From assembly GCA_019426215.1 (NCBI GenBank), contig CM033399.1:24747022-24811021 (forward strand): a stretch of DNA of 64,000 bases, read 5' to 3'. Positions 11,510 to 23,800 of this stretch are shown here, piece after piece; position 1 is the first letter of the stretch, and each line of letters opens with the position of its first letter. The position numbers and the translations under genes were made by a program. Below the pieces are notes generated by a model. That model was not told where the DNA came from. It saw nothing but the letters and a program-made list of their open reading frames with translations, and searched no databases. Source of the stretch: Buddleja alternifolia (lineage: Eukaryota > Streptophyta > Magnoliopsida > Lamiales > Scrophulariaceae).

Positions 11510-12735
11510 ACCGCATTTCTTGTTACATCATTGACATTATAATTATTTTGGAGATTAATATAGTATAAACCATTTATTAAAGACGCATTGCCAACACATT
11601 CATTTCCTAAATAAATGTTGCAAGAATTGTTTACAAAGGAAAATAAATATCCTTTCCTGACCAAAACAGGAATAGAAACAATATTCTTAAACTCATTGGG
11701 TAAAATAAGGCAATTGTCTAACAATAATAAATTTCCAGTAAATAATCTAATGGAAGTGGTGCCAATGTGTGTGGCTGGTACACTATATCCGCTGCCAACA
11801 TTGATCATCACTTCTCCATGCTCCAGCTTTTTACTTCTTTCCACCTCCTGATTCAAAACACACATGTGAGCACTAGCTCCAGAGTCTAGAATTCAGGAAG
11901 AAGTAAATACAGTAACAAAACAATTTGTTTCCAAAAGAGTTCTATACTTGAAGCAATCTCCGCTTTCAGCTTGGGACAATCGCGTTTCCAATTTCACATC
12001 TCACGGTAGTAAAGACATACATCTGTCTTTTTTGGACCCTTGGTCTTCTTGTAAGTTGGAGTCGATTTGGGTTCCCTGATTTTCCCAGCCAATTCAGTAT
12101 TATTAGAAATAATTGGAGTTTGGAATGCATCAAACTTCGTCCAGTTACGTTGTTGTGCATTTATCAGTTGAATTATAAGTATTGAGAGCGATCCTTCAAT
12201 GTTAACAATGTCAAAATTGATCACGAAGTCCAAGAAAGATCCTGGGAGTGATTGGAGAATGAGGTCCACTTGGAAGTGGAAATTCATGTAGAAAACCAAG
12301 GACCAAAGTCTTTCTAACATGGAGATCATCTTCAAAACATGATCCTCAACTTCCTCATGCTCCATCATCTTTATGTTGAACAGTTCCTTGGAAATGAAAT
12401 ATCTAGTAGATTTCCCAGTTTCCGCGAACATATCCTCCAAGTGCCTCATGATTGACTTAGGAGTTGGGACTATCCATGTCTTCATGACCGTGTCTCAATT
12501 CACTGCACATGGAGTTCAATATGTAATCCCTTACTTTACGAGCATTGGATACCCAATTCGAATATTCTATGTGAATTGAATCATCCTCTTCAACCCCTGG
12601 CTTAAGCGGTCGATCCAATTTCAGTATGTACTCCAGATTTTCATCATTGAGGACCGTCCTCAATGCTCTGCTCCAATCAGAGAAGTTCTGGCCATTCAAA
12701 ACGTTCTTTTCAAGCAAAACTTTTAATGGGTTTAC
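11491..12735 (-). pseudogene. Element B gag and aspartic protease (broken)
   Basis: Gag starts with MVNPLKVLLEKN at 12735. After a frame break near 12475 it continues as MRHLEDMFAETGKSTR with a DHVLKMISMLERL block typical of Copia gag. The zinc knuckle near 11990 is split by a frameshift. The protease motif DSGASAHM (about 11862-11890) is intact, but the Trp codon usually found three residues before its DSG is a TGA. The protease core then runs to 11491 and overlaps the integrase frame by 19 bases. Confidence 0.82.
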
Positions 12736-14414
12736 CATTTTGAGATAGATATATAGACTGCAGAAAATAAACCAAGATTTCATTAGATAATTATGTTGTA
12801 CCCAAGTAAAATAAGGACTTTAATTTTAACTTGGCTCCCACTTCATTTTTTGAACTATTGCACTCCCATTGCAATGAACGGAAATCTCGTTGGAAAGGTT
12901 TCGTAGTGAGTGATTGAGTTCTTCAAAATTTTCAATGAGTTGCAATCTGTAACGATGTATGGCTCACTAAAAATTTCAAAGTGGTGTGCCACACCAATCA
13001 GTCCAACTGATGATTCAATCTCCTTTTTGGTCATGGATCACTTAACCTCAGTCTGTAATGGAATATCGGTGGTGATCCATCTAAGTACTTTCCCATCAAC
13101 TCCTATCGATCTAACAGTTGAATCTTATCTTGCAACCTGTAACGGGGATAATATTTGCTTCGACCGAATGGCATCAAATGCACTTAAAGATCTTCGAGTT
13201 ATGAGTTTATGCATACCCCCATTAGTCGGGACGTTGCCATGCACAACTCACAACTCTATCTCTCTTAAGTTTGATGGAGAGCCGGGATATCCAACACCCT
13301 TTACTTAGTTTGATTTCATGGGAGAATTTGTTAATTAATTAAGGTCTCACTTTGCACATTAATCCAATTTGCGCATATGTGGCATTATATAAAGCATGCA
13401 TTCATAGAAAACCTAGTTCTTCTATCAACATGCTTTCCATGGACTTTCTAGATTGATCTAAGCCAATAAATCAATCAGGAGGATAGGGACCTATATCAAA
13501 TCTAATCTTGATATGCTCCGGGCTCCAAGCTACATGAAGGTCCTACCTTTCTAATTACATAACATTGAAGCGCCCTATACATTACAGTACCAAAAATAAA
13601 AGTACAAACTGGAGGGCATTATTTGGCCCAATACAACCCAGATAATACAAAAGTGGTAAAAACCTAAGTCCATTGATGCATCCACCACAACATACATCAA
13701 AGCATGTAAATAAACTGTTCAAGATTATATTGGTTTCTACTTTTAAAGCGGAAAATAAACTCAAGCTTAATTAAATCTAATTTAATTATGAAAAAGAGAT
13801 GTAATTCCAATTTAAAAGAATAAATCTAATTTATTATTTAATAAATAAGTCTAACTTATTCTTATTTAATTTGAAAAATTAAGTCTAGCCCAAAATAAAT
13901 CCTATTTATTTAATCGTCACTAATCATAAATGAAATTCCAAATTTTGATTTATGATGTAATTAAATCCTATTTATTTGCAAAAGTCAAATCCAATTTAAC
14001 TCAATTACTACAATTTAATTTTCAAAAAAACAAAGTTATTCATTAGGAAAAAGAGGTTTTGATAAATTTCGGGTCAAATTTGTCTATCGGGTTAAACCCA
14101 ATAATTATTAATAATTATACATATATAGATATATATAACAATTAATTGCCTGGTTGGGCCCGGCAGTTGGCCTAGCCCAGAGCGTGTGTGCGCTGGGCGC
14201 CGCCACCCCTCCTTTTCCATTTTTTTTTATTTTTGCTGTTACTGCGCTGCCGCCGCTGTTTTGTACCGTCGGCAAGGCAAAATTGGGGTGACGAAACGGG
14301 GCGATAAATTTTCCAAAAATCAGGTTTTAACATCTAATACAAAAACCAATAAAATCCAATTTTTATTTACCAACATAATCTCAAACACGAAAATCATTAA
14401 TTGCGTTAAAGTCA
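12736..14414 (-). other. Element B untranslated leader with inverted-repeat array
   Basis: About 1.7 kb between the primer-binding site and the gag start, with no coding segment. The part next to gag (12904-13256) holds four long inverted repeats: 12904-12910/12963-12969, 13033-13041/13072-13080, 13121-13129/13147-13155 and 13196-13207/13245-13256. Three of them enclose a shared word that reads GTTACAGRTTGCAA on the minus strand, with variation. The rest is AT-rich, with a GC-rich patch at 14155-14275. Confidence 0.7.
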
Positions 14415-14426
14415 GCTCTGATACCA
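14415..14426 (-). other. Element B primer-binding site (initiator tRNA-Met)
   Basis: Minus-strand TGGTATCAGAGC, complementary to the 3' end of initiator tRNA-Met, one base inside the LTR that starts at 14428. This fixes the element's orientation. Confidence 0.93.
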
Positions 14427-14427
14427 C

Positions 14428-15712
14428 TGTTAGGAATCCTCGGGTAAAAACGCAACGGAATAAATTTTTTTATCGGTTTCCTAATCTCGGATCACTTTAA
14501 CAAATTAATGATTTTGATAGTTTTCTAAAGACTAAAAGGAAATTGTTTACCTTTTCAATGTCGTATATTTCTTCGCATAACAGCAACTCCCCGAGCTCCT
14601 GTCTCTTAAGATGCACGCGAAACGAACCTTCAAAAGTTTTTTCTATGCTTCCTCTTTGATGCAGTGGAAGGCTAGGGCAAGCAAAGGAGGAGAGAGGATT
14701 CTCTTTCTCTTGTGTTATGTAATTAGGTTAAGTTACCTAGTAATTATGACTTGTTAAGTATTTAAGTTACCTTGTAACTTTTCTTACTTAGGAAACAAGT
14801 CAAGGAGTCTTCCAACTCCTTATGGTGGCCGCCCCTTTAGGGTTCCTCAAGGACGTGGGTGGGCTTCGTTGGCCCATTCAACTTTAGCCCACCTATTTAA
14901 TCATGTATTTAATTTAAATCTCATTTAAATTACAATACATATTAAATAATTAATTAATCTTTAATTAAATAATTTAATTTAATCCTATTAGATTAAACAT
15001 TTAATTCATTGATTTAACCAATAAATCAATGCGTCCTTTTAATCACATCTTTCTAAAAGATTAACATAAAAGACCCCACGTTCGTTTCTTATAGCACGAC
15101 TCTTTAGATTCGCCTCAATTGGCAATGAGAGGAAATACCAAAGGATGTGAGTGTCACCTAGTCAGTCCCGTGGATTCACATCATAACCCAATTGAGTACG
15201 AAATGAACGAATCATTTACGAACCTCTGGACCACAAATACCATATGAGTATAAGCCCTTTACTTTGTATCCCGATCAAGTGAGAGTCATGGTTTATGTCA
15301 AACTCACTGAACTTGATACTGTGCTTGTAATCATATCATGATGAAATTACCAAACTACCCTCCATGTCCCACATGAGTTAGTTTCATTGCTTTGGCCAAA
15401 GACTTATAATTTCATATGCATATGATTGCACAGAATACTTTCCCGTTTACTATCGAGATAGTGAATCCCATCTTTGCAATCACCGAACAACTGCTACTTG
15501 ACTCATTGAGATTGCACTTCGAGGTCAATCCCACCAAAAGGTGAATTGGGCCAAACTACTCTAGTAACAGGTTCAACAGCACAAGCACATTGCTCATGAA
15601 CCCTCAGGTCTAAGGCCCACACATACTATCATGGTCAGTAATCCAATTATTGACAATGATAGAATAAATACCCATGTGATCAGATTACTGCGAGCCATGT
15701 TCGAATACATCT
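14428..15712 (-). repeat. Element B (Copia): 5' LTR, outer end missing
   Basis: Collinear with the 3' LTR from TGTTAGGAATCC to TGTTCGAATA, where the match stops. About 350 bp present in the other LTR (8453-8803) are absent. It is then joined directly to plus-strand RT sequence of element A, so there is no target-site duplication. The loss removes the start of the LTR, where its promoter would normally lie. Confidence 0.88.
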
Positions 15713-16852
15713 AATTGTTTCTACTTTAAGTTCTATTCCATGGTGTTCATAAGTATCATTGTTTCTACTTTAAGAGGGATTGTTACATTATTTTATTGCT
15801 TTATGTGGATGATATATTAGTAGTCTGTTCTAACATGAGGGAGATCGATAAACTGAAGAAGCAACTGTCAATTGAATTTGAAATGAAAGACTTGGGGGCT
15901 GCAAATACAATCCTCGGAATGAGGATTATTCGAGATAGTTCGAGTGGGAGTCTCAAGTTAACTCAAGGAAGTACGTAGAGAAAGTACTTGCTAAATTTGC
16001 AATCACAACTGTAAAGTCTAGAAGTACTCCTTTGGGGAGTCATTTCAAGCTAAGTAAAGAACAATCACCTAAGACTGAGGAGGAGCGAGAAGAAATGGAA
16101 AAGGTTCCTTATGCATCTGCCATTAGGAATTTGATATACATAATGGTGTGTACAAAGCCGGACATAGCTCAAGCAGTGGGAGTTGTGAGCCAATATATGA
16201 CTATTCGGCTATGAAGATTGGGAAGCGATAAAGCGGATACTTAGATACTTGAAAGGTACATCAAGTATGCATTTGTTTTTTTCTGGGATTAGTGTCACTT
16301 TAGAAGGTTTCGTAGATGTGAGTTAGGTGGTGATCAAGATGGTCGGAAGAGTACATCGGGTAAGATCTATACTTTGGGTGGCACTGCAATAAGTTGGTGA
16401 CGTCAAAGCTACAAAAGTGTGTAGTACTCTCCACAACCAAAGCCGTGTATATTGTTATTTTAGAAGCGGGTAAAGAGATGGTTTGGTTAAAGAATTCTCT
16501 GAGGGAGATTGACAAGAAGCAACGGGATTGTGCACTCTATAGTGATAGTCAAAGTGTCATTTGTTTGGCAAAGAATCTGGTGTTTCATTTGAGGACTAAG
16601 CATATTCAATTGAAGTATAATCATATCAAAGAGATGATAGACGATGAGACTTTAGAGTTGAAAAAGGTGTTTAGTTCAAAGAATCCGGCGGATATGCTAA
16701 GGGAGTTACCACTGAGAAGCTGAGGTTTTGTATGGCCATAGTTGGCCTCGAGTTTCTATGATGAATTAGGCTTGTCTGCACTAGAGGATACTTTTTCCAG
16801 AGTGGAGAGAAGTATGCCAAGAGTTGAGGTGATCAGTCTCTGAGTGGGAGAT
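15713..16852 (+). pseudogene. Element A (Copia): 3' part of RT and RNase H (broken)
   Basis: Opens just before the catalytic motif LLYVDDILVVCSN (about 15790), followed by KDLGAANTILGMRI. Three frames are then needed: MGSHFKLSKEQSPKTEEE (16032), CTKPDIAQAVGVVS, and the RNase H end from 16394 with LYSDSQSVICLAKN and RTKHIQLKYNHI, stopping at about 16723. Gag, protease, integrase and the front of RT are missing. A short spacer and the GAGTGGGAGA polypurine tract precede the LTR at 16853. The sequence resembles tobacco Tnt1-type pol. Confidence 0.85.
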
Positions 16853-17071
16853 TGATGTGATATGTAGACGGATTTGGGAGAAAGATGAGGAAATGAGATT
16901 TAAATGCAAATCGACGTCCGAACATTAGGCATGCAACGTTTGGACGTGCCATACGAGAGCCCTCTTCTAGATTTTGGAGTTACGTCATGTCCGAATGTGA
17001 GACAAGGCAATGTTCGAGCGTGACAAACAGGAGCTTGCAATTTTTTGATACTGCCTGACGTCTGAATGTCC
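16853..17071 (+). repeat. Element A 3' LTR, truncated
   Basis: Begins TGATGTGATATGTAGAC right after the polypurine tract and aligns with 6775-7000. The match ends near 17071 (GTCTGAATGTCC), where an element C LTR fragment begins. Confidence 0.78.
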
Positions 17072-18825
17072 TAAAGGTTCGTATATGATCTATTAGACTT
17101 GATCTCAATTGATTTTTGATGTGAGTCCACGAAACTGGCTAGGTGACACTCACACCCTTGGTTTCCTCCCAATGCCAATTGAGACGAACCTAAAGAGTCT
17201 CGCTTTAAAGGAATTGAGTGAAATTTTTTTTCCCTGTCAAATACATAAATTAGGTAATTTGTTATTTGATGAACAAATTAACTTATTTGAATAATTGAAT
17301 TAATGGAAATAAATTAATAATTAATAATTAGATGTATTTATTTTGAAAAAATTAATTAATTTGATTAATTGGACTAATGAAAATAAATTAATAATAAATA
17401 TTTAGAAGTCTTTATTATGTTCATCCTATTCAAAATTAATAATTAGATTATTTAATTTAAAAAATTATTAATTAACTAGCGGAACCCTCTGCCAAGGCAC
17501 GATATACCAATTACGTAGTTAAAAATAATCAAATATTTGTTATATAATTTATATATTTATAGTTTACAAAACCAAATGTTCAATTCAAGTTTGGTAACTA
17601 TCATTGAACTTCTTATTTATATGGGTATTAAATCATATATTTTAGTTTAAGAAATAATAATATATAATCGGTATACTGAATAAAATAAATATTAAAAAAT
17701 AAAATTATTGATAAATATCATTAATAAGAAAAATAAATATAGAAAAGTTAAAGTTTTATTTGAATTTAAATTATATTGGTAACTATATTATTTTGATTTA
17801 TATTGATAACTACCTTATTTTGAATTCTGAATGTTTGAGATAAAGATTAATAACTATATTTATCCAAATAAAATAAAATAAATATAAATTAAAATGCTTA
17901 TGTGGCAAGATTGAATTCAATTAGATCATCCACATGTGCCCTTACTTGGATAGGCTTAAAGGTTGTATTTTATTATATATAGATATCATATTTTAATTAG
18001 ATTAAAATATGTTGGACTTAATTAATAATTGGACTAAGTTGAAAGTCAACTTAGCCAATGATTTGGGCATGTAATAGGCGTGTATGTAGGAGCTGGATGG
18101 GCTCAAGGAATTAATTAATTTCAAGTTCATCACTTCTTATATATACCTAACTGCCTAGTTGAAAAAACCTAAGTCACACACAATTATCTTGACAACAAAG
18201 AAAGAAGAAGAGAAAATTCTCTCTTCTCCCCTTGTGTAGCTGTCGGCCTCTAGGAGACCTAAGGTGTTGGGTTTTTTTTTCAAGCTTCTTCTGTCGTGAT
18301 ATCTAGTGGCAGGAGATACTCAATTGCTGCTACCCGGTAGATAAAAAATTGGATTCAAATCAAAAGTTTAGTAATTAGATGAAATTTGATTTCATCTTCT
18401 TTATAATTCTCGAAATTTACAAATCATTAAAACCCAAAAGTGATCCGATTGTGAATTCGGATATGTTTTACATTTCCGCTGTGCATGAGCCCGGATTTAC
18501 AATAGTGGTATCAGAGCAACTGATATTAGTGCTGTCATGAGATGGCCTGAAAGATCGCTTTTCTCTTTCCAATCAACGCTTAAATGGTTTGTTCCGCCGC
18601 CATGGCCGCTATCCAAGCCGGTCGTGCACACCAGAGGGGTGCCGGCCCGACCAAAAGCAGAGGAGCCCGAAAATCATTAGAAGGCCAAAATAATTAGGGA
18701 GAAAGCCCGAATTTTTGTCGACAAAATTTGAAATTAAACTTTTGTTATAGGGTTTTATATTATAGTATAGATTTCTCACTCAGTCATGGTAGTTTTAAAT
18801 CAGATGTAATTAGACTTTTGCTCAA
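17072..18825 (+). mobile_element. Element C (Copia): partial LTR, primer site and leader
   Basis: 17072-17220 is the reverse complement of part of the element B LTR (GAGTCCACGAAACTGGCTAG block), so C belongs to the same broad LTR family in the opposite orientation. The LTR ends CCCGGATTTACA at about 18501. It is followed by the initiator tRNA-Met site TGGTATCAGAGC at 18506-18517 and about 300 bp of leader. No gag or pol follows; DNA transposon H begins at 18834. The centre (17230-17900) is extremely AT-rich and may hold a further insertion I cannot resolve. Confidence 0.7.
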
Positions 18826-19095
18826 TTATTAATGGGAGTTGATAAAGGCACTCCACATTTTGTTAAAGGGCCTCAACATCATTTTTAAATTAACTAAGTT
18901 GATTATAATGCCCCTCAATGTATCATATAGTATTCTTATTGATATTAAAAGGTGAACGTAATAATTCCTTCTAAATAAACTTTGAAAAATATATTTTAAT
19001 TTTTTTGTGAAAATAATACCAAGTAAAATTGCGTTTTTTTCTCAAGCATCCTTTTAAAACTATAAACACTTATTTTTTATCAGTACAATAAGACT

Positions 19096-20663
19096 TGTTG
19101 GTCCCAAGTGGCATACGAAAGGGTCTAGAAGGGGGGGTTGAATAGACCCCGAAGTCTTTTTTGACTTCAAAAAGATTCATATTAAAAAGTTTTGGACGCT
19201 TGAAATGTAGACGCTCGACTAAGCATTTACTTTAAATATAGACGCTTAGCCTAAGCGTCTGGTGAAGACTGTTTTAGAAAGTTAACTTAGACTTTAAGAT
19301 TTGAATACTTTAACCAAATAGGTTTAAGCGTTCAGTTCTTTAATCAGTGTTAGCACAACGGAATAATTTTAAAGTTTTCTCTTTTGAAAGCTTTAGCGTA
19401 ACAAGAAAGTGTTTTAGTTGCTTAGCGTTCACTTGAGTTTTACTTAACAGATTTATACAAAGATATAATAATATGAAGAATGACTGTAAAGTAAAGAGCA
19501 CGATATTTGTAAGGTTCGTTGGGTGGTGTAATCCCAACTACGTCCTCCTTCTCCTTGAACACTTGGAGGCAATCCACTAAGATGGTTCTCAAAGAATCAC
19601 ACAGAAACTTCTACAAATTAGGGAGAGATGGATGTTGATGACTTGAGCTCCTTGATCACACAAATTTCTGCTCTAAATCACTTCAATCCCCTTGCTTCTT
19701 TCACCCAGAAATAATGCAAGTATTCAACTTCGACTTCATACAGATCGCGAGATTTGGATGGGGTTTTTCTAAACGGTTTGTTTGATTTTGATGAAGTTCA
19801 AACAACTTGGGAATATTTCAATAGTAATGTGGGTTTCTTCAAAAAGAATGTTTGAGATATTGGTTGACTGTCTGAGGAATTGAAGAAAAGCAAGGAGAAT
19901 GTTTGCTTGAATATTCTGGCTTTTCTCAGATTTTAAGGAATGAGACTTCAATGCAACAACAATTTGGCTTGGAATTGATCGTTGGTTTTGGCTTGTTGTT
20001 GAAGTCCTATTTATAGGCATTCTTGGAAAAAGTGTCCGTTTGACACATGCACATGCGCGTATCTCTCACTTCTGCGAGTGAACCACTTTTGTCCTTTTTC
20101 CTGAAAATCTGCTGCACAAAAGTTGGTGCTGCAGTCTGTGAAAAGTTGACAGTCCAATAGGGTGGCTTCTCCATACGTCTGACAGTGCTTATCACATTTA
20201 ATGCTCTTATTAGCATTTAATGCATTTGAATTAAATACCCGTTGGTATTTAATGCACTTAGAATAATTGCATTAAACTCTTTCTGGACGTGGAAATAAAT
20301 TCAGGTGAAATCCATCATTGGTAGACACTTATCTATCCTTGAATTGCTTCTGCCCTATAAGGTAACGCTTGATATAGCTGGATATTTAGACGCTTGGAAA
20401 CTTCATCTTCATTCAGACTTCAGGAGCTTGAGTCTTCAAACTTAACTACTGATAAGCTCACTCAGAATTCATCAGACGCTCAGTCTAAGACTACTTAGCC
20501 TAACAATCTAGAATAAAACAAAACGAAGCCTATAAAGCCTATTACAAATCTAACGCTTCAAAGCTTATACATGATTTCTACTCAAATCAAACTTACATAT
20601 TTTGGGGTCTAACATAAATTCCTAATTGTCATCATCAAAATATCTAACATGAAATTCCTAACA
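19096..20663 (-). repeat. Element D 3' LTR
   Basis: Plus-strand ends are TGTTGGTCCCAAGTGG and ATTCCTAACA. It contains a perfect hairpin at 19240-19260 (AGACGCTTA, GCC loop, TAAGCGTCT) and is rich in GACGCT words. It follows the polypurine tract on the minus strand. Confidence 0.93.
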
Positions 20664-20678
20664 ATTTCCCCCTTTTTG
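20664..20678 (-). other. Element D polypurine tract
   Basis: Minus-strand CAAAAAGGGGGAAAT directly abutting the 3' LTR (starting TGTTAGGAAT). G-rich purine tracts of this kind are usual for Sireviruses. Confidence 0.85.
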
Positions 20679-20894
20679 ATGATGGCAATACTTATTCTTT
20701 TATAGTTCCAGAGTTAGATAGCCAAAAACAAAGTTAGCTTTGGTTAGATAAGGTTAGTTGATGTTAGTTATGCTTCAACGAGTTGTTTCAGCTGAAAAAT
20801 GCATTTTATATATGTCAATGATTACAAGCATTTTTACAACTAAACAAAAAATTTCATAAGAGACAAAAATATAGATAATGTAAATCAAAAAGCT

Positions 20895-23800
20895 TTAACG
20901 ACGTGGTCTAACTTTGTGTCGCTTGGACATTTCAGCTCGGATAGCTTCAGTTAGGTTATCTTCCAAGGTCATCATCGCTTCATGATCTTTATCGATTATG
21001 AGCTTATTCTCTTCCTTTTGTCTCTTCTTGAAAGTAGCAAAGTGCTTGTCCCAATGAGTTGGGTCAATACCAATATACCGTAGTCAAATTCTGAAAGTTC
21101 GGTTGAATTCTGACATCTGCCTTTCTTTAGCTAAAATTCTTGGATCTGTCGGTTCTGGAATCGATGCTCTTTGAAGAGGAATGTCAAACTGTTCAAGCCG
21201 TGCTCTAGTAGATATTGGTAGATTTGGATATAGAGCTAGTGGAGGTTCTCTTAGCGTTCTACTAGGCGCTCCATCAGGATCACTTACTCCATAAGCAGGT
21301 ATCCAAGATGGGAGTCTTGACTCAGAGAGAGTAGATAAATGCTGACGCTTCTGCGGCGGCGGAGGATCTTGAGCTCTTGAACCAGACGCTCTTCTCTTCC
21401 CCCTTATTGCCATCATCAGCCTTCAGAAAATGTTCTGTGAGTAGACTAACCTGAGAGGCAATTTGAGACAATGAAGCAATAATATCATTAAAATGCTTGT
21501 CGAACTGTTCGTTCATTGCGAGAAGCCTAGCGTTGGTAGCATCATTCATCTCTTGAAATTCTCTACGACACTCATCAACAACCGCTTGAGCAGAACCTTT
21601 CATATGACCTATTTGAGCGTTCATGATTTGAAATTAATCTTTGCCTGATCTGTCTTAATTCAGTGAAGGGATTCTTCATTTTGACTAGCTTGATTGCTCA
21701 TCTCCTCTAAGACAGATTTCAGCAAAGGTCCAAACGCTTGACCCACATCCAATGGAACCGCTTGAGGAGCCGGTTAGTTGAATCTGGATGTATGCTTGAG
21801 TGAGTCAAGGGGAGCTTGATATGCAGGATCAAAAATTGTACCTCGTACATCAATTTGAAGATCCTCAGCAGTATCAGCAGCAACAGAATCAATGAGTTCA
21901 AGAGCGTCAGGAATAGCTTTTGGTGGAGACGCTTAAACTGGTTCTTCAACAGACACTGGAAGACTTGCAACTTCTGTAGTGGACGCTGGTACGGATTCTT
22001 CAACCAACTTAGCGGGCACTTAATCAATCATTGACTCTTCTTGACTAAAGTCATCGAATTGGAAGTTCCAATTTGCTATATCTGCATATGAATTTGAAGC
22101 AGCTTCCAGAAGTTCAGTTAGGCGTGAGCGAGAGATGCAAGTCCCTTGAATGAAGGTGCAGAGTGGATTATATCTGGCTCGGACGTACATTGGACCCATG
22201 ACGTCCAATACATGGTTTGGGAAGATCCTTGACTGTGGCTTTGGAATGAGAAATAATGTATCTGGGCAGTAATGCAAGGAAAATCTGATAATCCTATCTG
22301 TAGGAAGACGCTGTGACTTGTGAGCTTCTGGCACATACCTGCAGTAATAGTCTTCCAAATACAGATACACTGCCCGAGCTATGCCTTGATTGCGTTCAAG
22401 TAAGGAGAGAACATAGGCATAATGATCGCTTACTTCCTGTCTGATAGAAGGTAGAAGTGGATAACCTTGGAAGTTTCGAATCCTCGAGCCATTTGGCTTC
22501 CGTAGATTTTCAGTGAAGATCTTGTCGAAATGAGGAATGGGAGCCATGATCTTTATCATCAATCTAAAGTTTTCATCGCAATGACTTGGTGAGAAGTTCA
22601 AACAAGATGGAGATGAACTGCCACTGGTGGACGCTTGAGCGTTGAATTGGAGAGGAGTAATGGACAGTCTGTGCAACGCTTGACGCAGACACTGCTCTAT
22701 CTGTTGATGAACTTTAGGCAGCTTGGTAACAGGTCTAACTCACTTTTGACGCTTTAGGGGACAATATTTGGCAAACTGACGCTTCTTGTCATGCATGCCT
22801 ATGCCAAATAGATGGGGAGCTTGAACTAATTCTGTGAACGTATATCTATGGCCCACATACGCTTCAACCCAGTTGACTTTAGCCATATAGTAGTCTGTTC
22901 CAGCATTGACCATAGCTCGAATGCCTTCATGATGGATATCTCTGATAGATTCAAAACGATATCTATCAGGCTGATAGTTGGCATTCCAGACGCTATCAAA
23001 GTATGCATCAGCTTCGGTCTGGATCAAATCCGTTAGAGATTCGAGACGCACACAGGCATGAACTCCTTTATTCTTCCATAATCGAAGAGGATTGACAGAA
23101 TTCTGTTCTCATCACTATTTACTATAAGAGGAAAATGTGTACAGCCTTCTCTATTTAAGACTTCCTCTGAAGGGTTGAGAAACTCTGGGCGAAAAGGATC
23201 TTACACTCTGATGTTGTAGTCTCTTAGAGAAAAACCAGTCAACTTACTGTGCCCATAATCTAGGTAGTAGGCGAGATCCATATCACACCTAGGAGTTCTA
23301 CCTCCTTGCCTGTCTTGTTGAAGAATAAGAGAAGATGGTATTTGACCAGGAGATTTACCAAGTTGAATGGCCAGATAGTACTTCCTCTCAATTTCTGTCA
23401 GCTCGGTGTTGAAGACTATATCCCTGATCTGATTGTCAATGTCAATTAGCGAGGCTACCTCATTCTCAGCATTAATGTATCTTTCTTCATTATATCCAGC
23501 TGGAATGAAGTCTTCTTCGAGCGCTGGGGGCAAAAAATTGATTGAGTGATCAATCGTCTTCAGTGGGTCCAGCTTGATGAAATGCCTTGGCTTTGTCCTC
23601 TTCAGCAACGCTCTGACTTTCTGAGCATGCCTCTGTTATAGCCGGAACACTAGTTGACGCTTGAACCTCTTGGGGAGCAGGTTCCTCTACTTCAAATGTA
23701 GCAGCTTCTGTGGCAACATCTTTGGCAATAGCCACAACATTTGTCATCTCAACATCCAGGTGGACGTCTGTTGATGCTTCAGCAGCAGCTGGAACTAGAG

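Noticed and set aside
18506..18517. tRNA gene fragments (also at 14415, 31448 and 54817)
   Set aside because: These 12-18 base matches are retrotransposon primer-binding sites beside LTRs; no tRNA cloverleaf surrounds them.
20895..23051. Several separate small genes of 60-220 codons
   Set aside because: They are consecutive frame-shifted pieces of the one env-position ORF region of element D.
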